Shown here piece after piece: positions 26,501 to 35,523 of a stretch of 51,675 nt of DNA. The position numbers and the translations under genes are program-made. Below the pieces are notes generated by a model that did no database searches, had not been told where the DNA came from, and was given only the letters and a program-made list of their open reading frames with translations. This DNA is from an uncultured Collinsella sp. (GTDB taxonomy: Bacteria; Actinomycetota; Coriobacteriia; Coriobacteriales; Coriobacteriaceae): NCBI GenBank assembly GCA_900759045.1, contig CAAETU010000027.1, positions 1-51,675 on the forward strand, written 5' to 3'. Position 1 is the stretch's first letter, and each line of letters opens with the position of its first letter.

Positions 26501-27268
26501 GCCGAGTTCGTGGCGCATCTCCATGTAGCGGTCGAAGGCCTGCTGCACCACGGCGTCGTCGATCGTCACGTCATCCAGGACGGTGCCGAAGGTGGTGTGG
26601 CGGCAGTGGTCGGACCAGTAGGTGTCGATCACGCGGATCTCGGTGATGGTGGGGTCGCGGTCCTCATCGCGGAAGTACTGCTGGCAGAAGGCGATGTCCG
26701 CCTCGTCCATGGCAAGGCCGCGCTCGGTGATAAAGGCGGCAAGGCCGGCCTCGTCGAGCTCGCGGAAACCGTCGAGCACTTCGACAGGCTGCGGCTCGGG
26801 TGTCTCAATGTGCAACGTCTCGGGCAGGTCGAGCGAGGCGATGCGCGCCTCGACGGGGTTCACCACGTAGTGCTTGATGGCCTCGATGGCGGCTTCGTCC
26901 AGAGTGCCCGAGATCATATAGACCTTGGCGGAGCGCACGGCGGGGCGCTCGCCCTGGCTGATGAGCTGCACGCACTCGCTGGCGGAGTCGGCGCGCTGGT
27001 CAAACTGGCCAGGCAGGAATTCGACGGCAAAGACGGCGCCATCGCTTGCGGGGAGCTCGTCATAGGTCACATCGACCTGGGGCTCACTAAAGACGGTCGG
27101 CACGCAGGAGCGGAAAAGCTCCTCGTCGATGCCCTCGACGTCGTAGCGGTTGATGATCCTCAGGGCCTCGATGCCCTTGATGCCGAGAATCTCGGTCAGC
27201 TCGCCCTTGAGCTGCTGAGCCTCGACGTCGAACCCGGGTTTCTTCTCCACGTAGATACGAGAGACCAT
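23522..27268 (-). CDS. purL: Phosphoribosylformylglycinamidine synthase, single-chain PurL
   Basis: 1248 residues from the ATG at 27268 (MVSRIYVEKKPGFD; CAGGA and AGGAAGG upstream). The order is an N-terminal PurS-like domain, two AIRS-type ATP-binding halves (SDHCRHTTFGTV, then GRTGRDGIGGATGSSK and GGKDSMSGSFEDE), and a C-terminal glutamine amidotransferase domain starting at VVIPVFPGNNCEYDSARAF, with the nucleophile in LGICNGFQ (Cys about 1083) and the His/Glu region SHGEGRF. It makes FGAM from FGAR, ATP and glutamine in purine synthesis. The size matches the large single-chain PurL/PurQ fusion seen in clostridia. Two very long frames on the opposite strand are shadows of its GC-rich codons. 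Confidence 0.96.
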   Translation of the reverse strand: MVSRIYVEKKPGFDVEAQQLKGELTEILGIKGIEALRIINRYDVEGIDEELFRSCVPTVFSEPQVDVTYDELPASDGAVFAVEFLPGQFDQRADSASECVQLISQGERPAVRSAKVYMISGTLDEAAIEAIKHYVVNPVEARIASLDLPETLHIETPEPQPVEVLDGFRELDEAGLAAFITERGLAMDEADIAFCQQYFRDEDRDPTITEIRVIDTYWSDHCRHTTFGTVLDDVTIDDAVVQQAFDRYMEMRHELGRDAKPVCLMDMGTIGAKYLKKTGVMTDVDESEEINACTVKVKVDVDGEDQDWLFLFKNETHNHPTEIEPFGGAATCVGGAIRDPLSGRSYVYQAMRVTGAGDPTVPVSETLEGKLPQRKLVTTAAAGYSSYGNQIGLATGQVNELYHPGYVAKRMEVGAVVGATPANHVRRECPAPTDKIILLGGRTGRDGIGGATGSSKTQNTESIETSGAEVQKGNAPVERKLQRLFRRGDACRLIKRCNDFGAGGVSVAVGELADGLYVDLDTVTKKYDGLDGTELAISESQERMACAVADGDVEEFMGYAAEENLEATVIAEVTAEPRMRMAWNGVAIVDLSREFLNSNGAPKHQVVHVCARSVWQPSWAGTTLAERMTSLVTDLNVASNKGLSERFDSTIGAATVLMPFGGKMQLTPSSAMVAKFPVDGETTTASAMAWGFNPYLMEADQFAGAYLSVVESIAKLVAAGFEHKRAYLSFQEYFERLRTEAERWGKPMAAVLGALMAQVDLGAGAIGGKDSMSGSFEDEAGELNVPPTLISFAVAVGRAARAVSPEFKGLTHRVVRIAPATYGQDYRPDAQQLLAAFDAVEALTATGDALAVSTPGYGCGAESLFKMCVGNQIGIELAEDVDVESLFTPLYGSFIVELAEDAELPEVTDGVVVEPLGTTVEGYVIDTGSEVIELSELQEAWESGIEGVFAYRSAGETAEVETIDFRAKDIHVYGGAKIARPRVVIPVFPGNNCEYDSARAFRAAGAEADTFVINNLTPEAVAESTHELARRIRASQIVMIPGGFSGGDEPDGSAKFITAFFRAPEVTEAVRDLLKARDGLMLGICNGFQALVKLGLVPYGDIVDATPDAPTLTFNTIGRHQSRLVRTRISSNLSPWLSLCSLDDPYTVAISHGEGRFVANDEVLAQLIANGQVATQYVGEDGKPSMDLSVNPNGSALAIEGITSPDGRVLGKMGHAERRGDNLYRNVPEHVPGDKFMPIFESGVAYFA

Positions 27269-27452
27269 TGGTTCCTGCCTTCCTGATCGGTTGGGCGTAC
27301 GGTACGGTATGCGGCAGCGGTCGGTTTGCGGGGACTGCCCTGCGGTCGCCTTGAGCCACATGTTTGTAAACCTCACTATGATACGACAGCTCGTGGCGCG
27401 TTGCGGACGGCGAGGGTGCTACAGTGATGCGCAAACAAGAGAAAGGCATCAC

Positions 27453-29015
27453 ATGGCATTCGTTTCGCTCGCCATCATCGCGCTCGTGGCCTTTGCAAGC
27501 CCCTTCATCGCCTCGTCGATTCCCGGAAAACCCGTTCCCGAAACGGTCTTTTTGCTCGTGTTCGGCGCAGTGCTGGGACCCCATATGCTCGGCGTCATCC
27601 ATGTAGATGCCGAGGTCTCGCTCGTGTCAGAGCTCGGTCTGGCATTTTTGTTCCTGCTTGCCGGCTTTGAGATCGATCCCAAGAACATCACGGGCGTCGA
27701 GGGCCGCTACGGTATGGCCACGTGGGCTGTCACATTTTGTATCGCCTGGCTTGCCGTGCGCTTTACCCCGTGGTTCTCGGTCAGCCATTTCGACGGTATC
27801 GCCGTGACGCTCGCCTTGACCTCGACGGCGCTTGGGGCGCTCATGCCCATCTTGCGCGAGCGGTTGCTTGCCGGAACGCGCGTCGGTGATTCGATTCTTG
27901 CCTATGGTACGTGGGGCGAGCTCGGCCCCGTGCTCGCCATGTCGGTACTGCTGTCTGCCCGTACGGGCATCGAGACGCTGCTGATCTTGGGCTTATTTGC
28001 CGCCGTGTGCGTGCTGCTTGCCGTGGTCCCCAGCCGCTCCAAACGCGTCGGCAGCCGCTTCTTTGCGTTTGTCGAGGAGCGCGCCGATACCACGTCGCAG
28101 ACGTTCGTACGCCTGACAGTGCTTATTTTGGTCACGCTCGTGGCGTTCTCGGCCATCTTTAGCCTCGATATCGTATTGGGCGCTTTTGCCGCCGGCTTTG
28201 TCCTGCGCTATATCATCCCCGAGGGCAACCATACGCTTGAGACCAAGCTCGACGGCCTGGCCTACGGCTTTTTGATCCCGGTGTTCTTTACCGTGTCGGG
28301 CGCTAAGATCGACCTGACGGCCGTGGTGTCGCGCCCCGGGCTGCTCGTGGGCTTTATCTTGGCGCTGCTGATCATTCGTGCCGTGCCCATTCTCATCTCT
28401 ATGAGCATTTGTCCCGTGACGCGCGATGTGTCGGCGTATGGCCGCATTACCGTGGCGCTCTACTGCACCACGGCGCTGCCGATCATCGTTGCCGTAACGA
28501 GCGTGGCCGTCAACGCGGGCGCGCTGTCGCAAGATATTGCGTCGGTCATGGTTGCCGCCGGTGCCATCACGGTGTTCTTGATGCCATTGCTCGCGCAGCT
28601 CTTCTACCGCGTGGTCGACGCCGCGCCGGTCGCCGCCGTGGCAGAGGTTGCCGAGCATCCATCCGATGCACTTGACATCCTGCGCGCCCATCACGATTTG
28701 GCGAGCCTGCTCGCACGCGAGCACGAGCTGCTGACCTCGCATGGCCATGGTCGCGTATTCGAGGGCCTGCCTACGCTCGATACGATTGCCGAGCGTCTTT
28801 CCGCCGAGGCGGCGAGCGGCCACATCGATGCCCGCATCGTGGACGCGGCGCGTCTTCTTGCCGATAAGACCTATGGTGATGAGGTTGACCCGTCCGAGCT
28901 GACTCCGCGTGAGCGCCGCCGCCTTGAGCGCGCCAAGCTCGCCGTACACGAATACCGCCGCCGCATGCTGGAGCTCTACGCGCGCGATGAAGCCCAGGAC
29001 GACGACGGCAAGTAG
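27453..29015 (+). CDS. CPA2-type cation:proton antiporter
   Basis: 520 residues from the ATG at 27453, with GAAAGG upstream; the frame reaches 27291, but that part is the divergent purL upstream region. Eleven or twelve hydrophobic segments cover the first ~375 residues, with FLFLLAGFEIDPKNI, the LTSTALGALMPILRE segment and GAFAAGFVLRYI typical of the KefB/CPA2 fold. A soluble tail of ~140 residues, highly charged (ERRRLERAKLAVHEYRRRM), follows; it is not an obvious TrkA-N domain. It probably exchanges Na+ or K+ for H+. It is divergent from purL, and a bidirectional terminator follows. Confidence 0.88.
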   Translation: MAFVSLAIIALVAFASPFIASSIPGKPVPETVFLLVFGAVLGPHMLGVIHVDAEVSLVSELGLAFLFLLAGFEIDPKNITGVEGRYGMATWAVTFCIAWLAVRFTPWFSVSHFDGIAVTLALTSTALGALMPILRERLLAGTRVGDSILAYGTWGELGPVLAMSVLLSARTGIETLLILGLFAAVCVLLAVVPSRSKRVGSRFFAFVEERADTTSQTFVRLTVLILVTLVAFSAIFSLDIVLGAFAAGFVLRYIIPEGNHTLETKLDGLAYGFLIPVFFTVSGAKIDLTAVVSRPGLLVGFILALLIIRAVPILISMSICPVTRDVSAYGRITVALYCTTALPIIVAVTSVAVNAGALSQDIASVMVAAGAITVFLMPLLAQLFYRVVDAAPVAAVAEVAEHPSDALDILRAHHDLASLLAREHELLTSHGHGRVFEGLPTLDTIAERLSAEAASGHIDARIVDAARLLADKTYGDEVDPSELTPRERRRLERAKLAVHEYRRRMLELYARDEAQDDDGK

Positions 29016-29055
29016 CAAGGAATGTCGGGATACGGGTTCCGTCCAAATAATAGAA

Positions 29056-29096
29056 GGCGCGCTGCCTGCGGTTGATGCGGACAGCGCGCCTTTTGC
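29056..29096 (+). terminator. Bidirectional terminator between the antiporter and the SDR gene
   Basis: GGCGCGCTG (29056-29064) pairs with CAGCGCGCC (29082-29090). TTTTGCG follows on the plus strand and TTCTATTATTT on the minus strand, so it can end both convergent transcripts. Confidence 0.85.
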
Positions 29097-29136
29097 GTTG
29101 AACTCTGTTGAGGTTCGAAGCCGAAACTTTCGACCT

Positions 29137-29886
<750 letters not shown>

Positions 29887-30039
29887 GGTGCCTCCATTCT
29901 TCGGGGGTGGACGTACGCAGCACAGGATAGCGGCGGACAAAAGCAAACATGCCTGCTTATCGGTGAGCGGTATCCCTGGTTGACACCGAACGGTCAAATT
30001 GTTCAAACGCGGATCGCGTCAATGCGCCCCGAGCGTGCA

Positions 30040-30078
30040 AATAAAAGGGCTCCCGTCCAAGACCAGACGGGAGCCCTT
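30040..30078 (-). terminator. Intrinsic terminator of hom (minus strand)
   Basis: AAGGGCTCCCGTC (30045-30057) and GACGGGAGCCCTT (30066-30078) form a perfect 13-bp stem. On the minus strand it ends in TTTTATTTG. Confidence 0.92.
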
Positions 30079-30109
30079 CGAGCAAATGCGTTGTGGGGTG
30101 TAAACCGAA

Positions 30110-31453
30110 CTAGTTGGCCATGACACCTTCGGTCCAAGCCTCGACGTCCTCGATGCGCAGGACGTTGGCGACCTCGGCCACGCAGTCGACGCTGGCAAGC
30201 TCGGCGGCGGCAGCCTGGACGTCCTTCTCGAGCGCGCGGTGCGTCAGGAAGATGACCGAGCAGGCATCGCTGACGCCCGACTTGCCGTCCTCGACCTGGT
30301 TGATGAGCGAAATCGAGATGTTGTGCTTGGCAAAGATGTCGACCGTCTCGGACAGGGCGCCCACGCGGTCGGCGACCTTCAGGCGCACATAGTACTTGGT
30401 CTGGAGCTCGTCCATGGGCTTAAAGGCGAGGTTGTGACCATAGGGCTCAATCTCGGGCAGCGGAGCCACGCCGCGGCTGATCTGCTCGGAGAGCGACAAG
30501 ATATCGCCCACGACGGCGCTCGCGGTGGGGAAGGAGCCTGCGCCCGCGCCGTAGAACATGGTCTCGCCCACGGCGTCACCCACCACGTAGACGGCGTTCA
30601 TGGCGCCGTTGACCTTGGCGAGCATATGGTCTGCCGGGATGAGCGTGGGATGCACGCGGACGTCGACGCCGGCGTCGGTGTTGCGGGCGATGCCGAGCAG
30701 CTTAATGGTGTAGCCGAGCTCGCGAGCCTGGGCGATGTCCTCGGCGCCGATGGTACGGATACCCTGCTGGTACACATCGTCGGTGGTAACGCGGGTGCCA
30801 AAGCCGATGGAGGCGAGGATCGCCGTCTTGCTGGCGGCATCGAAGCCGTCGACGTCGGCGGACGGGTCGGCCTCGGCATAGCCCTTGGCCTGTGCATCGG
30901 CGAGCACGTCGGCGTAATCGGCGCCCTCGGCGTCCATGCGCGACAGGATGTAGTTGGTGGTGCCGTTGAGGATGCCGGCGATGGTCAGGATCTTGTTGCC
31001 CACCAGATCGTGCTCAAGCGTGCTCACGATGGGGATGCCGCCGCCGCAGCTGGCCTCGCACTTAATCTGCACGCCGCACGCGCGTGCCTTCTTGGCAAGC
31101 GTCTCGACGTGACGGCCCAGCAGGGCCTTGTTGGCAGAGACGACGTGCTTGCCGTGCTCAAAGGCAGTGGTGAAGATCTCGGTTGCGGGATGCTCGCCGC
31201 CGATCAGCTCGACGACGATGTCGACGGCGGGGTCGGTGACGACATCGTGCCAGTCGCTCGTAAAGGCCTCGCGCTCAATGCCTGCCGCCTCGGCCTGCTC
31301 CCAGGCAAGCGCGCAGGCGCGGGTCAGCTTAAGGTCGATGCCGTAGGCTGCCAGGTACTCATCGTGGTGGCTCTTGATCAGACGGGCCACGCCGCCGCCG
31401 ACGGTTCCCAGACCGATGAGGCCGACGTTCACGGTGCGCAGGGGTTCGCTCAT
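30110..31453 (-). CDS. hom: Homoserine dehydrogenase
   Basis: 447 residues, AAGGAG upstream. The NAD(P) loop is GLIGLGTVGGGV (about 11-22), then VVELIGGEHPA, VSANKALLGRH and the substrate region GILNGTTNYILSRM followed by GYAEADPSADVDGFDAASK, a strong family signature with the catalytic Lys. The C-terminal ~85 residues form an ACT domain (LKVADRVGALSETVDIFAKHNISI), so feedback control by threonine is expected. It reduces aspartate semialdehyde to homoserine for Thr, Met and Ile. No thrB or thrC is adjacent in this window. Confidence 0.96.
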   Translation of the reverse strand: MSEPLRTVNVGLIGLGTVGGGVARLIKSHHDEYLAAYGIDLKLTRACALAWEQAEAAGIEREAFTSDWHDVVTDPAVDIVVELIGGEHPATEIFTTAFEHGKHVVSANKALLGRHVETLAKKARACGVQIKCEASCGGGIPIVSTLEHDLVGNKILTIAGILNGTTNYILSRMDAEGADYADVLADAQAKGYAEADPSADVDGFDAASKTAILASIGFGTRVTTDDVYQQGIRTIGAEDIAQARELGYTIKLLGIARNTDAGVDVRVHPTLIPADHMLAKVNGAMNAVYVVGDAVGETMFYGAGAGSFPTASAVVGDILSLSEQISRGVAPLPEIEPYGHNLAFKPMDELQTKYYVRLKVADRVGALSETVDIFAKHNISISLINQVEDGKSGVSDACSVIFLTHRALEKDVQAAAAELASVDCVAEVANVLRIEDVEAWTEGVMAN

Positions 31454-31654
31454 AGATAGCTCCTTCGTGCATCTTATGGATGGATAAATCGCTTAAAGGT
31501 TGAGTGCATTCTAGCGTGAACCGAGGACGCGTGCTCGCCAGGCAACAGGAGTCGCACAAAACGGCACCCCCGAAACGCTGCGGAAACATTGGAAACACGC
31601 TCGCTACAAACGAACTTCCGTAACAAACTGTCAACGTTTGCACCATAAGGTTTG

Positions 31655-31956
31655 CCCTGTGCGACTGGGGCATGCAGGCGCTCGTCGGCCCCGTCACCAC
31701 CGGTGCCGCCGTCGCCGTCTCGGGCGAGATCGCCGATGCCTTTGCCGAGCAGGCCAAGGCGTCCAAGCTCGACATCGTCGATACCGAGACCTTTAAGGAC
31801 GACTCCTCCACGAGCTTTATCAACCAGCCGACCAAGGCCATGCGCAAGATCAAGATCGAGGGCCTGACGGGCGAGCTCACATGGAACGACGAGGGCCAGG
31901 TCGAAAAGCCCGCTACGGCCTATGTGATTCAGGACGGCAAGTACATCGCCGCCTAA
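31655..31956 (+). pseudogene. Mosaic relic of a second livJ with two internal deletions
   Basis: The open frame encodes three separate stretches of LivJ joined head to tail. Compared with the intact livJ that follows, they match residues about 111-132 (WGMQALVGPxTTGA), 197-237 (IADxFxxQAxxSKL...ETFKDDSxTSF) and 357-395 (AMRxIxxxGLTGxLxWND...DGKYxxA). About 65 and 120 residues are missing at the two joints, yet the frame stays open to the stop. There is no ribosome site, signal peptide or start region, so I call it a pseudogene. Divergence from livJ suggests an older paralogue rather than a fresh duplication. Confidence 0.85.
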
Positions 31957-32183
31957 GTGCATATATCGGGACCGGTGGGGTCGTTTTATTCAGGGCGGGG
32001 ACGCCTGTAACAGAACGGAAACATTACTTTCACACAATAAAGTGGCTAAACTGCATAAACCGACAGAAATACGCATGATTATGGATAAATGAACAAATCC
32101 AAAGAAAAGTTGAAATAATCGCCACTTTCCTTAACTAAAGCGTCTAGTATTTTGCGAACGCCGAACACGGCGAAGGATGGCCT

Positions 32184-32204
32184 GTCGGGTAACCGAAACC
32201 CGAC
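32184..32204 (+). promoter_or_regulatory. Leader hairpin before livJ
   Basis: GTCGGGT (32184-32190) pairs with ACCCGAC (32198-32204), a 7-base loop between them, about 20 bases before the livJ start. It may stabilise the mRNA or take part in control. The 160 bases upstream are AT-rich compared with the genes and should hold the promoter, but no unambiguous -35/-10 pair stands out. Confidence 0.35.
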
Positions 32205-32225
32205 GAGATTTGAGAGGAGAGCCGC

Positions 32226-33413
32226 ATGTCGAGCCTCACCGGTAAGTCATTGAACCCTGTTATGAATCGCAGGAGCGTTATCGCGAGCGCAGCAGGTCTG
32301 GGGGCGATGTCCATTCTAGCTGGCTGCTCCTCCAACGGCGGCGACGGTGGTTCCGCTTCGGGCGACGCTTCGTTTAAGATCGGCACCATCGGCCCACTGA
32401 CCGGCGCCAACGCGTCCTACGGCAAGTCCGTTACACAGGCTGTCGAGCTTGGCTGCAAGGATTTCTCGACTAAGGAACTGCCGCTTGTCAGCAAGGCCGA
32501 GGACGACCAGGCTGACGGCGAGAAGGCCGTCAACGCCTTCAACACCCTGCTCGACTGGGGCATGCAGGCCCTTGTCGGTCCGACCACCACGGGTGCGTCG
32601 GTCGCCGTTGCTGCTGAGTGCGGTAACGACCCCGAGACGTTCATGATTACCCCGTCCGCGTCCTCCGAGGACGTTACCAAGGGCAAGGATTGCGTCTTCC
32701 AGGTTTGCTTCACCGACCCCAACCAGGGTGTCAACGCTGCCAAGTTCCTGGCGCAGAAGTATGCGGACGAGAAGTTCGTGCTGTTCTATAACTCCGGCGA
32801 CGCCTATTCTTCGGGCATCGCAGATTCCTTTAAGGCCCAGGCCGCTGAGTCCAAGCTCGAGATTGTTGACGAGGAGACCTTTAAGGACGACTCCGCCACG
32901 AGCTTTACCAACCAGCTGACCAAGGCCAAGCAGGCTGGCGCCACCATGATCTTTGCGCCGATCTACTACACACCGGCGTCCGTCCTGCTCAAGAACGCCA
33001 AGGACATGGGCTACGACGTCAAGATGATGGGCTGCGACGGCATGGACGGTATCCTGGGCGTTGAGGGCTTCGATACCTCTCTTGCCGAGGGTCTGCTGCT
33101 CATGACCCCGTTCTCCGCCGACGACGAGAAGAACGCCGACTTCGTCAACGCTTACAAAGATAAGTACGGCGATACCCCCGACCAGTTTGCCGCCGACGCC
33201 TACGACGGCGTGCATGCTGTGGTCGAGGCTCTCAAGGAGGCCGGCCTGGGTGTCGACGCCGACCCCACCGAGGTTGCCGAGAAGCTTCCCGAGGCTATGC
33301 GCAACATTACTGTTGACGGCCTGACTGGCAAGCTCTCCTGGAACGATAAGGGTCAGGTCCAGAAGGAGCCCACGGCGTACGTCATCACTGACGGCAAGTA
33401 CGTACAGGCCTAA
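32226..33413 (+). CDS. livJ: Branched-chain amino acid ABC transporter substrate-binding lipoprotein
   Basis: 395 residues, GAGGAGA site. The N-terminus (NRRSVIASAAGLGAMSILAGC) has twin arginines and a lipobox LAGC, so Cys34 is the lipidated residue; Tat export is possible. The mature part is a type I periplasmic-binding-fold protein: IGTIGPLTGANASYGKS at the start, PSASSEDVTKG, and SGDAYSSGIADSF. It captures Leu/Ile/Val or related ligands for LivHMGF. Two hairpins lie between its stop and livH, which would favour surplus binding protein over permease. Confidence 0.95.
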   Translation: MSSLTGKSLNPVMNRRSVIASAAGLGAMSILAGCSSNGGDGGSASGDASFKIGTIGPLTGANASYGKSVTQAVELGCKDFSTKELPLVSKAEDDQADGEKAVNAFNTLLDWGMQALVGPTTTGASVAVAAECGNDPETFMITPSASSEDVTKGKDCVFQVCFTDPNQGVNAAKFLAQKYADEKFVLFYNSGDAYSSGIADSFKAQAAESKLEIVDEETFKDDSATSFTNQLTKAKQAGATMIFAPIYYTPASVLLKNAKDMGYDVKMMGCDGMDGILGVEGFDTSLAEGLLLMTPFSADDEKNADFVNAYKDKYGDTPDQFAADAYDGVHAVVEALKEAGLGVDADPTEVAEKLPEAMRNITVDGLTGKLSWNDKGQVQKEPTAYVITDGKYVQA

Positions 33414-33445
33414 TAGGCCGCCTTACATAGAGCGGTTTTGATCCC

Positions 33446-33475
33446 AAGCAGGGGAGGTTTTGGCCTTCCCTGCTT
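33446..33475 (+). terminator. First hairpin between livJ and livH (attenuator or mRNA stabiliser)
   Basis: AAGCAGGGGAGG (33446-33457) pairs with CCTTCCCTGCTT (33464-33475), 12 bp with one G-U pair. It has no U-tract. Such intercistronic stems after binding-protein genes commonly protect the upstream mRNA. Confidence 0.55.
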
Positions 33476-33486
33476 GCTTGGTATCT

Positions 33487-33512
33487 AGGGACGATGTAAC
33501 GTCCCTGTTTCA
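33487..33512 (+). terminator. Second hairpin between livJ and livH
   Basis: AGGGACG (33487-33493) pairs with CGTCCCT (33500-33506), followed by GTTTCAT. It is a weak partial terminator at most, 47 bases before livH. Confidence 0.45.
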
Positions 33513-33552
33513 TACATTAACTGGAAACCTATTCGAAAGGGGGATGTGGAAC

Positions 33553-34434
33553 ATGACGGTCTTTATCCAATACCTGGTCAACGGCCTGTCCATGGGCAGC
33601 GTCTACGCCATCATCGCGTTGGGCTACACCATGGTCTACGGTATCGCCAAGATGCTCAACTTCGCTCACGGCGATGTCATCATGGTCGGTGCCTATGTCT
33701 CGTTCTGCGCCACGTCGTATCTCGGCCTCCCGGGCTGGGCATCTGTAGTTCTCTCTTGCGTGGCCTGCACGGTTCTCGGTGTTCTCATTGAGGGCCTGGC
33801 CTATAAGCCGCTGCGCCAAGCAGGCCCGCTGGCCGTTCTGATTACGGCTATCGGCGTGTCCTACTTCCTGCAGAACGCCGCGCAGCTTCTGTGGGGCGCC
33901 ACGCCCAAGAACTTCACTTCGCTCGTCACCTTCCAGGTGCCGGAGTTCTTGGCCAAGTTCAACGTAAGCGCCGTCTCGCTCGTCACCATCGTCGCCTGCC
34001 TGGTTATCATGGCCGGCCTGATGTTCTTTACAGGTAAGACCAAGATGGGCAAGGCCATGCGCGCCGTGTCCGAGGACAAGGCTGCCGCTCAGCTCATGGG
34101 CATCAACGTCAACCGCACCATTTCGATGACGTTTGCCATCGGCTCTGCCCTTGCCGCCATCGCCGGCGTGCTGCTGTGCTCCTACTCGCCGGTGCTGCAG
34201 CCCACGACGGGTGCTATGCCTGGCATCAAGGCCTTCGACGCCGCTGTCTTCGGTGGCATCGGCTCCATCCCCGGCGCTTTTGTCGGCGGCATTCTCATCG
34301 GCATCATCGAAGCGATGGCGCAGGCTTACATTTCCACGAGCCTTGCCAACTCCATCGTCTTTGGTGTTCTGATCATCGTCCTGCTCGTCAAGCCTGCCGG
34401 CCTCTTGGGCAAGTACGTCCCCGAGAAGGTGTAG
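33553..34434 (+). CDS. livH: Branched-chain amino acid ABC transporter permease LivH
   Basis: 293 residues from the ATG at 33553 (AAAGGGGG upstream; the frame is open to 33460, across the intergenic hairpins). About eight membrane segments are present. The N-terminus QYLVNGLSMGSVYAIIALGYTMVYG is the LivH signature, and GIGSIPGAFVGGILIGIIE near the C-terminus is the coupling loop to the ATPases. It forms the channel with LivM. The stop is directly followed by livM. Confidence 0.95.
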   Translation: MTVFIQYLVNGLSMGSVYAIIALGYTMVYGIAKMLNFAHGDVIMVGAYVSFCATSYLGLPGWASVVLSCVACTVLGVLIEGLAYKPLRQAGPLAVLITAIGVSYFLQNAAQLLWGATPKNFTSLVTFQVPEFLAKFNVSAVSLVTIVACLVIMAGLMFFTGKTKMGKAMRAVSEDKAAAQLMGINVNRTISMTFAIGSALAAIAGVLLCSYSPVLQPTTGAMPGIKAFDAAVFGGIGSIPGAFVGGILIGIIEAMAQAYISTSLANSIVFGVLIIVLLVKPAGLLGKYVPEKV

Positions 34435-34443
34435 GTGAGCGTT

Positions 34444-35523
34444 ATGAAGTTTCTTAAAGACAAGCAGACGCGTCACGACTTTGTTACGTACGCCATGTGC
34501 CTTGTGGCGTTCGCCATCGTGTTCTTTATGCAGTCCAACCACATGATCCCGCGCATGATTGCCGGCCAGCTGGTCCCCATTACGGCCTACATTGTTATGG
34601 CCATCTCCCTTAACCTCGTCGTTGGTATCGCGGGCGACTTGTCGCTGGGCCACGCAGGCTTTATGAGCGTCGGCGCCTATACGGGCATCGTCACTGCCGT
34701 CGCGCTGGAGAGCGCCGTTCCGTCCGATCCGATGCGTCTGATCATCAGCATTGTGGTCGGCGCTATCGCCGCTGCCATCTTGGGCTTCTTGATCGGTATC
34801 CCGGTCCTGCGCCTGAGCGGCGACTATCTGGCCATCGTGACCCTGGCTTTTGGCGAGATCATCAAAGAGATCGTCACCTGCCTTATCGTGGGCGTCGACT
34901 CCCGCGGCCTGCATGTGATCTTTAACATCACGGGTAACTCTACGATCAACGACCTGCACCTGCTCGAGGACGGCACCGCCATCATCAAGGGCGCGCAGGG
35001 AGCATCGGGCGTGTCGACCTATTCGACCTTCCTTGCCGGCGCCATCTTGGTTATGGTCGCGCTCGTGATTGTACTCAACCTGGTTCGCAGCCGTACCGGT
35101 CGTGCCATTATTGCCGTGCGCGATAACAAGATCGCTGCCGAGTCCGTGGGCATCTCCGTCACCCAGTACCGCATGATCGCCTTCGTGGTTTCCGCCGCCC
35201 TCGCCGGTGCTGCCGGAGCTTTGTTCGGCGGTAACTTCTCGCAGCTTTCCGCTACTAAGTTCGACTTCAACACGTCGATCCTCATTCTGGTGTTCGTGGT
35301 TCTGGGCGGCCTGGGCAACATGCGCGGTTCCGTTATCGCCGCGGCGCTGCTCACGGTGCTCCCCGAGTTGCTCCGTCAGTTCTCGGACTACCGCATGCTC
35401 ATCTACGCCATCGTGTTGATCCTGGTCATGGTCTTTACTAACAACCCACAGCTCAAGGCATTCTTCGCACGCATTAAGGACCGCTTTGCTTCCAAGAAGG
35501 AGGTGGCAGCCGATGCCCAGTAA
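34444..35523 (+). CDS. livM: Branched-chain amino acid ABC transporter permease LivM
   Basis: 359 residues from the ATG at 34444, with AGGTGA five bases upstream; a GTG at 34435, directly after the livH stop, is the alternative. Nine or so membrane segments are present. The family motif GDLSLGHAGFMSVGAYTG is in the first third, LAIVTLAFGEIIKEI in the middle, and VLGGLGNMRGSVIAAALLTVLPE near the end. It is the partner of LivH. The livG start overlaps its last 11 bases. Confidence 0.94.
   Translation: MKFLKDKQTRHDFVTYAMCLVAFAIVFFMQSNHMIPRMIAGQLVPITAYIVMAISLNLVVGIAGDLSLGHAGFMSVGAYTGIVTAVALESAVPSDPMRLIISIVVGAIAAAILGFLIGIPVLRLSGDYLAIVTLAFGEIIKEIVTCLIVGVDSRGLHVIFNITGNSTINDLHLLEDGTAIIKGAQGASGVSTYSTFLAGAILVMVALVIVLNLVRSRTGRAIIAVRDNKIAAESVGISVTQYRMIAFVVSAALAGAAGALFGGNFSQLSATKFDFNTSILILVFVVLGGLGNMRGSVIAAALLTVLPELLRQFSDYRMLIYAIVLILVMVFTNNPQLKAFFARIKDRFASKKEVAADAQ

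Noticed and set aside
25997..27286. 429-residue open frame on the plus strand opposite the purL N-terminal half
   Set aside because: It has the same shadow character as the frame at 23291-25753, with no ribosome site or recognisable domain.
30239..31459. 406-residue open frame on the plus strand opposite hom
   Set aside because: It is antisense to a clear homoserine dehydrogenase and low in protein-like features.
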